Of a stretch of 64,000 nt of DNA, positions 58,493-64,000 are shown in pieces (the stretch's first letter is position 1; each line of letters begins with the position of its first letter). Source of the stretch: Saccharopolyspora erythraea (lineage in GTDB: Bacteria; Actinomycetota; Actinomycetes; Mycobacteriales; Pseudonocardiaceae); NCBI RefSeq assembly GCF_018141105.1, contig NZ_CP054839.1, positions 6,017,411 to 6,081,410 of the forward strand. The letters run 5' to 3'. The notes below the pieces were generated by a model. It searched no databases, was not told the origin of the DNA, and saw only the letters and a list, made by a program, of their open reading frames with translations. The position numbers were made by a program, and so were the translations under genes.

Positions 58493-59404
58493 TCAGCTCG
58501 CGTAGCGGGAGCGGCACAGCTCCCGGAACTCCTGCGCCCGCCGGGTCAGGCGGACTCCTCGCATCGAGGCGACCACGATGTCCAGCGACGGGACGTCGTC
58601 GGTCAGGGTGAGCGGGACGGCCCGCGCCCCCGAGTAGGTGGTTTCGGCCGGCGGGCGCTGGTTGAGCAGCGCGAAGCCGTGGCCGTGCGCGACGAAAGCA
58701 CGGACGGTCTCGTAGCCGCTGGTGCGGTGCCGGACCCGGGGTTGCACGCCCGCGTCGCTGAGGATCGACTGCAGGTACTCACGGCTGTGCGGCAGGTCGA
58801 GCAGCACCATGGGCTCGTCGGCCAGGTCCTGCAGCGACACCTTGCGGTTCTTCCGCCGCGCGAGCCGGTGGTCCTCGGACACCAGGGCGTACGGGGCCGC
58901 GGTTCCCACGACTTCGCGGTCGATGTCGTCGTCGAGGTCGTAGCCGTACAGCAGGGCGAGCTCCGTCTCGCCGGAGCGCAGGGCCGATTTGAGCGCGTGG
59001 TGCTCGCCTTCGCGCAGGGACACGTGGACCTGCGGGTGCCGGGCTTCGAAATCCGCCAGCAGACCGGGGATGCGGAACGGTGCGAGCGTGGCGAAGCAGC
59101 CGACCGTCAGCGTCCCGACCAGCTCGGTGCCGGCCTGGCGGGCGGTCTCGACGAGCTCGGCGCCGTGGGCGAGGAAGTCCAGCACTCTCTTGTAGAACGC
59201 CTCGCCCGCCGTGGTCAGGCTGAGCCCGCGGGCGTGGTGGCGCAGCAGGAACTGCACGCCCATCTCTTTCTCCAGCTGCGCGATCGCGGTCGACACGGCC
59301 GACTGGGACACCATCAGTTCCTTCGACGCGTCGGTCATGCTGAGGTGCCGGGCCGCCGCCTCGAAGTAGCGCAGCTGCACGAGGGTGAAGGCAGGCTCGT
59401 TCAT
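58493..59404 (-). CDS. LysR-family transcriptional regulator
   Basis: A 303-residue LysR: FTLVQLRYFEAAARHLSMTD and ASKELMVSQSAVSTAIAQLE form the HTH; effector domain from about 93 (TLTVGCFATLAPFRIPGLLA) with LLDLPHSREYLQSIL. ATG 59404 follows an AGGA. The open frame continues 135 bp further upstream without family similarity. Probably controls the ridA operon and/or monooxygenase. Confidence 0.9.
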   Translation of the reverse strand: MNEPAFTLVQLRYFEAAARHLSMTDASKELMVSQSAVSTAIAQLEKEMGVQFLLRHHARGLSLTTAGEAFYKRVLDFLAHGAELVETARQAGTELVGTLTVGCFATLAPFRIPGLLADFEARHPQVHVSLREGEHHALKSALRSGETELALLYGYDLDDDIDREVVGTAAPYALVSEDHRLARRKNRKVSLQDLADEPMVLLDLPHSREYLQSILSDAGVQPRVRHRTSGYETVRAFVAHGHGFALLNQRPPAETTYSGARAVPLTLTDDVPSLDIVVASMRGVRLTRRAQEFRELCRSRYAS

Positions 59405-59474
59405 CGCGACATCCTGCCTCGCGTGCGGGGCTGTCTGCGCGCCTCTGCCGGAAGCCTGGCGAGGTCGCGTCCGT

Positions 59475-60089
59475 TCATGAGGTGGTCGCACAGCCGGTCG
59501 CCTCCCGTGCGTACTCGGTGAGCAAGTGCTTGGCAGCACTGCGCTCGATGGAGGTGTTGTTGCTCATCAGGTGCAGCCCGAGACCGTCCTCCAGCGCGAC
59601 CAGTGTCGCGGCGATCTCGCGCACCGGCCGGGAAAGCGTGAACCGACCCGCGGCGCGGCCGACCTCCAGCACCGTGCCGTAGAGCGCGACCTCGCGGTCG
59701 TAGAGACTGGTCATGAGCGCGGCGTGCGCGGAACTGCGGTCGGCCAGCCCGTGCATCTCGTAGAGCACGCAGGCGACCTCATCGTCGCGCCCGGAGGGCA
59801 GGCCGGTCTCGATGGCCGCGGCGAGCTTGCGTTCCGCGTCCCCGGCCGCGTCGACGGTGTCGGCCCGGTGGCGGTAGAAGCGGTCGGCCACCGTGCGGTG
59901 CACGTCGAACATCAGCTCCGCCAGCTCCGGGTAGTGGTAGAGCACCGAACCCGGTGACACTCCCGCCTCCGTGGCGATGTCGCGGATGCGCACGTTGTCG
60001 CGCCCGCGTTCGTTGATCGCGCGCAGCGCGGCGTCGATGAACTGTTCCCGGCGTGCCCGCTGTCTCCTCGTCCGTGTCACGTCCACCAT
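59475..60089 (-). CDS. TetR-family transcriptional regulator
   Basis: A 204-residue TetR: REQFIDAALRAINERGRDNV, HTH IRDIATEAGVSPGSVLYHYP, then a helical ligand domain. ATG 60089 has no ribosome site (upstream is AT-rich GGATCAGAGCATCAATA), so a leaderless start is possible. It is divergent from the broken aldehyde dehydrogenase, which was probably its regulated target; such BetI/PuuR-like TetRs sit next to amine catabolic genes. Confidence 0.87.
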   Translation of the reverse strand: MVDVTRTRRQRARREQFIDAALRAINERGRDNVRIRDIATEAGVSPGSVLYHYPELAELMFDVHRTVADRFYRHRADTVDAAGDAERKLAAAIETGLPSGRDDEVACVLYEMHGLADRSSAHAALMTSLYDREVALYGTVLEVGRAAGRFTLSRPVREIAATLVALEDGLGLHLMSNNTSIERSAAKHLLTEYAREATGCATTS

Positions 60090-60156
60090 TATTGATGCTC
60101 TGATCCAATTTTTCCAATCCCATTCATGCCTATTAACATGCTACTTTTGTCGAGGT

Positions 60157-60174
60157 TTTGAATCTGCGTTCAAA
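60157..60174. promoter_or_regulatory. inverted repeat, candidate TetR operator
   Basis: TTTGAA-TCTGCG-TTCAAA, perfect 6-bp arms, between the TetR gene and the aldehyde dehydrogenase remnant, 24 bp before the remnant's ATG. Position and symmetry suggest a TetR site. Confidence 0.45.
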
Positions 60175-60197
60175 GTTATTGGTCCACGAGGAGAGCC

Positions 60198-60331
60198 ATG
60201 CCAGCGTTCACCCACGAGCAGTGGCGCGAGGCCGCCGCGGGTCTCACCCCACGCACCGCCGCTTCATCGGCGGCCGGTTGACCGCAGCGCTCGACGGCCG
60301 CACCTTCCCGACCGTCGACCCCGCCACACCG
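60198..60331 (+). pseudogene. N-terminal fragment of an aldehyde dehydrogenase (frameshifted)
   Basis: ATG 60198 with GAGGAG upstream opens MPAFTHEQWREAAAGL, then around 60245 the frame shifts and RRFIGGRLTAALDGRTFP and TVDPAT follow: the start of a gamma-glutamyl-aminobutyraldehyde or betaine-type aldehyde dehydrogenase. The coding sequence is cut after about 45 codons where a permease fragment begins. Decayed. Confidence 0.7.
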
Positions 60332-60615
60332 CGATCGTCGCCGGATCGGCCATCCTCTGCCTGTCGTTTTTGGGCTTCGACGCGATCTCCACGCTCTCCG
60401 AGGAGGCTCGGGAGCCGCGGAAGACGATTCCGAGAGCGATCATCCTGTGCACGGTCTTCTGCGGACTGCTGTTCGTCCTCATGTCCTGGGTGGGGCACCT
60501 GGTCTATCCCGACTGGCAGACCTTCACCGACCCGGACTCGGCCTCGACAGCCTCGGCCGCGCCGCTCGTCGAAATCTTTCTCGAGCCCGCGGCCGTGTGC
60601 GGGCCGCTGTTCGCG
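60328..60615 (+). pseudogene. internal fragment of an APC-family amino-acid/polyamine permease
   Basis: The frame reads AIVAGSAILCLSFLGFDAIS, TLSEEAREPRKTIPRAIILC, VFCGLLFVLMSWVGHLVYPD WQTF, which is the FLGFDAISTLSEEARxPxxTIPRAI signature of APC permeases (helices 6-8). N- and C-termini are missing (about 95 of 450 residues remain). Fused out of frame to the aldehyde dehydrogenase stub at about 60330. Confidence 0.78.
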
Positions 60616-60833
60616 GAGCCGAGCGGCGCCGGGTCCGCGACACAGCGGCGTGCCGGCCTGGTTGCCGCACCTGCCCGCGAACGGGAAGCCGTCCCGTGCA
60701 CGCAAGAGCTCAGGACTGGGGGGCGTCGTAAGTCTTCAACAGATGCTGCTGACAGCTCGCGAATCCCCACACACATCGCTGTTTGAGGCACACTGAAGTT
60801 CAGGGCTGGACTCCGCTGAGTCGAGGTGCCGGC

Positions 60834-62036
60834 ATGCACGGAACCATCCCGCTGGGACGCATCGCGGGTGTCCGCGTCGGGCTGCATTGGAGTGTCGCGG
60901 GCATCGTCGTGGTGGTGGCTGCCGGTCTGGCCGCATACCAGCTTCCGGCCGTATACCCAGGCCATTCCCAGCTCGCCTACGCAGTCGCCGGAATTGCCGC
61001 CGCGGGGCTGCTCGTGTGCTCGCTGATGGGGCACGAACTCGCCCACGCCGTCGTGGCCCGCAGGAACGGGGTGGCGGTCGAAGGCATCACGCTGTGGCTG
61101 CTCGGCGGCGTCGCACGACTGCGCGACGAAGCCAGAAGCCCGGGTGCCGACCTTCGCATCGCGATCGTCGGCCCCACCGCCAGCGCCGCGCTGGCGATCG
61201 CGTTCGGTGCGTTGGCGTGGACCGCGCATCTGGTCGGGACGCCGGAGCTGGTGGTAGCGGTCCTCGGCTACCTGGCACTGCTCAACCTGCTCTTGGCGCT
61301 GTTCAACCTGCTGCCCGCGGCGCCCCTGGACGGCGGTCGAGTGCTGCGCGCGGCGCTCTGGCGATGGCGCGGGGACCGACACAGAGCCGCCCTGTGGTCG
61401 GCACGCGCCGGACTCGGTCTCAGCTACCTCCTGGTCCTCGGCGGAATCGTGCAACTGATCATCCAGTCGACCGCCGGGCTGTGGTGGGTGCTGCTCGGCA
61501 TGTTCATCGCCGCCGCGGCCATCGCAGAGGAACGACAGGCGCGAGCCAACGCGGCGCTCGCTGACATCCGCGTGCGCGACGTGATGTCCTCCCACGTCGA
61601 CGCGGTCGACGCAGACTTGACCGTCGAGCAGTTCCTGCGAGCGTACGCAACCCCGGCCGGCCATGCCGTCCGCCCGGTCCTCGGCCCCGCCGGACAGGTC
61701 GAAGGCGTGATCACCGTCCGCAACGTCAACGCGGTTCCCGAGCAGGAGCGGGCAACGAGCACGCTGCACCACGTCGCGTGGCCACTGGAGCGCATCCCCA
61801 CCGCCGCGCCCGAGGAGCCTTTGACTGCGCTACTGCCCCGGCTGGACGAGGCAGCCGAGGGGCACGTTCTGGTCTTCGCCGGACACGAACTCCTCGGGAT
61901 CGTCTCGCCATCGGACATCAGCCGCACGGTCGCGGAACGAGGACTGCACATCTCCGTGCTCGGAGCCTCCACCACTGGGGCCGAACGGACCCCGCCGCCA
62001 CCGAACTGGTGGTACCCGGGCCAGCGCCGGCGTTGA
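60834..62036 (+). CDS. site-2-protease-like M50 metallopeptidase with CBS domains
   Basis: A 400-residue M50 intramembrane protease (Rip3-type) with about 6 transmembrane segments. Zinc site HELAH (67-71), second motif PLDGGR (164-169). The C-terminal 150 residues carry a CBS pair (IRVRDVMSSHVDAVDADLTV, LGIVSPSDIS). Cleaves anti-sigma or other single-pass proteins, probably in a stress-regulated way through nucleotide binding at the CBS pair. ATG 60834 follows GAGGTG. Confidence 0.9.
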   Translation: MHGTIPLGRIAGVRVGLHWSVAGIVVVVAAGLAAYQLPAVYPGHSQLAYAVAGIAAAGLLVCSLMGHELAHAVVARRNGVAVEGITLWLLGGVARLRDEARSPGADLRIAIVGPTASAALAIAFGALAWTAHLVGTPELVVAVLGYLALLNLLLALFNLLPAAPLDGGRVLRAALWRWRGDRHRAALWSARAGLGLSYLLVLGGIVQLIIQSTAGLWWVLLGMFIAAAAIAEERQARANAALADIRVRDVMSSHVDAVDADLTVEQFLRAYATPAGHAVRPVLGPAGQVEGVITVRNVNAVPEQERATSTLHHVAWPLERIPTAAPEEPLTALLPRLDEAAEGHVLVFAGHELLGIVSPSDISRTVAERGLHISVLGASTTGAERTPPPPNWWYPGQRRR

Positions 62037-62225
62037 TCCTGTGCGCGAGCGCAGGCCCACGTAGTACTGCGCGCGGTCCTGAACGAGGTGGCGTTACAGC
62101 CCACCGGGTTGGCCTGGTCGCCGACGTCGTCGGCAAGAACCACCCACCCTGCGTGGGCCCGAAGGAGTGCAGTTCCACCGAGGACGACTCGGGCCGCGAC
62201 GGCCACCGGATTCGGTCAGAAGTCC

Positions 62226-62867
62226 TTACGGCTGACGGGAACGCGCCTCCGGCGTGTCCGTTTCCGTGGTTGTGGGCCGCCGGAGAAGGGGCATGAGGAT
62301 GTCGTCGACGATGCCGGCGATCTCAGCCTGGTCGGGCGCCTCCCCGGTGAGGATGAACTGCTGGAGGATCAGCGCCGGGCCGGTGCGCGCGAGCAGGCTT
62401 TCGGGGGCGCTCGGGTCAATCTCGCCGTTGCTCGCGCCTTGCCGCACGATCGCCACGATCGCCTCGAGCCGGGGCATGATCAGTTTCTCCACGACGGCCA
62501 CTCGCAGTGCGGGCTCACGCAGGACGTCACCGAACACCGCGAACCCGGGAAACGCTCGGTGCCCGGCCAGGACCTCGGCCATGACCGTCAGCGCTGCCAG
62601 CAGATTGTCACGTGTGGAGCAATGGTGGTCGAACTCCTGCGGATCGGGGAGCGTGTGCCGCAGCGCGGCCACGACCATGTCCTGCTTCGACGACCAGCGG
62701 CGGTACAGCGCGGCTTTGCCGGTGCGGGCCCGGGCGGCGATGCCTTCCACGGTGAGTCGCGCGTAGCCGACCTCGTCCAGTTCGGCCAGCACCGCCGCGT
62801 GGATCGCGGTCTCCAGTGCCTCTCCTCGACGGCGGGTGCGCGGCGTCGAGGCGTTGTCCGTGGCCAT
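62226..62867 (-). CDS. TetR-family transcriptional regulator
   Basis: A 213-residue TetR: ALETAIHAAVLAELDEVGYA, HTH LTVEGIAARARTGKAALYRR, WSSKQDMVVAAL, and a TetR_C-type ligand domain ending in PGFAVFGDVLREPALRVAVV. ATG 62867. Divergent from the methyltransferase at 62964; the 96-bp gap has a candidate operator. Confidence 0.88.
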   Translation of the reverse strand: MATDNASTPRTRRRGEALETAIHAAVLAELDEVGYARLTVEGIAARARTGKAALYRRWSSKQDMVVAALRHTLPDPQEFDHHCSTRDNLLAALTVMAEVLAGHRAFPGFAVFGDVLREPALRVAVVEKLIMPRLEAIVAIVRQGASNGEIDPSAPESLLARTGPALILQQFILTGEAPDQAEIAGIVDDILMPLLRRPTTTETDTPEARSRQP

Positions 62868-62906
62868 GCACAGATTGTAGCCGCTGGCGTTCCTTACGGC
62901 CTCGTT

Positions 62907-62922
62907 CTACACTCGCGTAGTG
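62907..62922. promoter_or_regulatory. inverted repeats between TetR and methyltransferase genes
   Basis: Overlapping short repeats CTAC/GTAG (62907-62910, 62917-62920) and CACT/AGTG (62910-62913, 62919-62922) in the divergent promoter region. A TetR operator is the likeliest use; arms are short. Confidence 0.35.
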
Positions 62923-62963
62923 AACGCAACCGTCTATTAAACGCGTGGAAGGGTGGCTCACCC

Positions 62964-63695
62964 ATGGCAGAAAAGGACAACGGCACGGCGGTGCGAACTC
63001 ACGACTTCGAGGAGCTCTACCGAGACGGGAAGGCGACGCTGGGCGCGGCCGGCGCGACTCTCGACGTGGTTCCGTGGGACATCCAGGCGCCGCAGCCGAT
63101 CGTCGTCGAGCTGGAACAGGCCGGGGAGATCATCGGCCCCGTGCTGGACGCCGGATGCGGCCTCGGGGAGAACGCGCTGTTCCTCGCTGAACGCGGCTAC
63201 CGGGTCACCGGGATCGACGCGGCCTCCACCGCGATCGAGGAAGACCAGCGCAAGGCTCGCGAGCGCGGCTTGCAGGTCGAGTTCGTCGTGGCCGACGCGA
63301 CCACGCTGGACGGTGTCGAAGGCCCGTTCCGCACGGTTGTGGACAGCGCGCTCTTGCACTGCCTGGACGAGGAGTCGCGACGAAGCTACGTCTCCGCGCT
63401 CCACGCGATCTGCGAACCCGGAGCTCGGCTGCACGTGATGTGCTTCTCGGACGCGATGCCAGCGGGCCTGCCCATCCATCCCCACACCGAGGCCCAACTG
63501 CGCGCGACATTCAGCGACGGGTGGACGATCCATCGGCTTCAGCGTCGCGTTTACAACACCGCGCTCACCCACGAGGAGATCCACGGCCTCCTGGAGCGAA
63601 GCGCCCTCTCCGCGTTGGACACCAGCTCGCTGGAGACCGACGACATGGGGCGGCTTCTGATGCCGATCTGGCAGCTGACAGTGGAACGGATCTGA
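62964..63695 (+). CDS. class I SAM-dependent methyltransferase
   Basis: A 243-residue methyltransferase of the UbiE/SAM type: motif I VLDAGCGLGENALFLA, GIDAASTAIEEDQRKARERG (motif II acidic residue), VADATTLDG, and VVDSALLHCLDEESRRSYVS for motif post-I/II. GGAAGGGTGG lies before ATG 62964. The partner TetR is divergent; substrate unknown, possibly a xenobiotic thiol or phenol. Confidence 0.87.
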   Translation: MAEKDNGTAVRTHDFEELYRDGKATLGAAGATLDVVPWDIQAPQPIVVELEQAGEIIGPVLDAGCGLGENALFLAERGYRVTGIDAASTAIEEDQRKARERGLQVEFVVADATTLDGVEGPFRTVVDSALLHCLDEESRRSYVSALHAICEPGARLHVMCFSDAMPAGLPIHPHTEAQLRATFSDGWTIHRLQRRVYNTALTHEEIHGLLERSALSALDTSSLETDDMGRLLMPIWQLTVERI

Positions 63696-63701
63696 ACGCG
63701 T

Positions 63702-63737
63702 CCGCGCCGTTGTCGGTCATCGACCACAACGGCGCGG
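63702..63737 (+). terminator. terminator hairpin after the methyltransferase
   Basis: CCGCGCCGTTGT (63702-63713) and ACAACGGCGCGG (63726-63737) form a perfect 12-bp stem beginning 7 nt after the stop, with GGTC/GACC pairing inside the loop. Confidence 0.72.
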
Positions 63738-63804
63738 CCACTCCCCTGCCTCCGATGGATGCGGCCGCCTGGAACCGGCAGAGCAGGGCCGTGGCGATAG
63801 AGCG

Positions 63805-63960
63805 TTGCAGACAGTGCCCTTGCCGCAAACCTCATCCATGCGCCTCACGCGGCGGCTCGTGGGTCCGGTCGGATCCGCCGGCGACCACGCCGCCGTGGAA
63901 AGTTTCTACTCGCTGCTCCAAAGCCCACTCACCAGCACCGATCACGAAGTCCGGCTCGAG
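63805..63960 (+). pseudogene. remnant of an IS3-type transposase C-terminus
   Basis: The frame reads SSMRLTRRLVGPVGSAGDHA AVESFYSLLQ, which matches the last catalytic region of IS3-family OrfB proteins (SMxxxGxxGDNAAxESFFxLLQ, with the Glu of the DDE triad in AVESF). Nothing upstream matches the first two Asp regions, and the frame diverges after LLQ. A decayed insertion-sequence fragment at the window edge. Confidence 0.55.
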
Positions 63961-64000
63961 TGCCAGGAGACGCGTCTAGTGTGTCCCCACTCCCGGTAGG

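Noticed and set aside
1-64000. CRISPR arrays, rRNA, tandem repeats
   Set aside because: No regularly spaced direct repeats, rRNA-like segments or tandem arrays were seen on reading either strand.

Overview
The window is very GC-rich, with many GTG starts, a few TTG or leaderless starts and ATGA/GTGA gene overlaps. It carries families typical of filamentous actinomycetes: a complete conservon (cvnA-E), a DUF1490/PacL-CtpC metal pump, PadR-DUF1048, GPP34 and actinobacterial IS630. I infer a chromosome of a filamentous actinobacterium, most likely Pseudonocardiaceae; the genus cannot be fixed from sequence alone.

Layout. 1-10.3 kb: small metabolic genes (CocE hydrolase, FAD monooxygenase with a divergent MarR-like regulator, epoxide hydrolase, a Mo-cofactor oxidoreductase/flavin reductase/zinc-ribbon trio, RraA-like protein, flavodoxin-like reductase) mixed with at least four decayed genes (enoyl-CoA hydratase, LuxR regulator, zinc alcohol dehydrogenase, sarcosine-oxidase-like enzyme). 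10.5-26.5 kb: ordinary accessory metabolism and regulators: PadR/DUF1048/hydrolase, MatC carrier + PrpF isomerase + LysR, an orphan RutA, AraC, Nramp-like transporter, DUF2071, epoxide-hydrolase-like enzyme, GPP34, GyrI-like/PadR pair, CBS protein. 26.6-35.2 kb: a five-gene conservon (histidine-kinase-like CvnA, roadblock CvnB, DUF742 CvnC, GTPase CvnD, P450 CvnE) preceded on the same strand by a 1155-residue EAL-CBS-GGDEF-PAS-GGDEF-EAL protein. An IS630 element sits between them, inserted exactly in the TAG stop codon of the c-di-GMP gene.

36.3-39.8 kb: a tightly coupled three-gene envelope operon (binding-protein-like membrane protein, lipoprotein with binding-protein and von Willebrand A domains, membrane-anchored cytoplasmic protein) that I cannot assign to a named system. 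40-51.5 kb: a metal-handling island: a catalytically dead P1B-type ATPase, a PacL-like DUF1490 protein, an intact CtpC-like ATPase, a GNAT acetyltransferase, then an opp/cnt-like importer with an MFS exporter in the same operon. Three Fur/Zur-like 19-bp boxes lie in this island. 51.6-60 kb: a catabolic cluster (MHS-type MFS carrier, aspartase, M20 amidohydrolase, DUF1028, RidA) opposite a flavin monooxygenase, with LysR and TetR regulators. 60.2-64 kb: an aldehyde-dehydrogenase/amino-acid-permease junk fusion, a site-2 protease with CBS domains, TetR, a SAM methyltransferase, and a remnant of an IS3-type transposase.

Best candidates for something undescribed are the dead-ATPase/PacL/CtpC platform with its linked boxed importer-exporter operon, and the three-gene VWA envelope operon. 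No tRNA, rRNA or CRISPR was seen.
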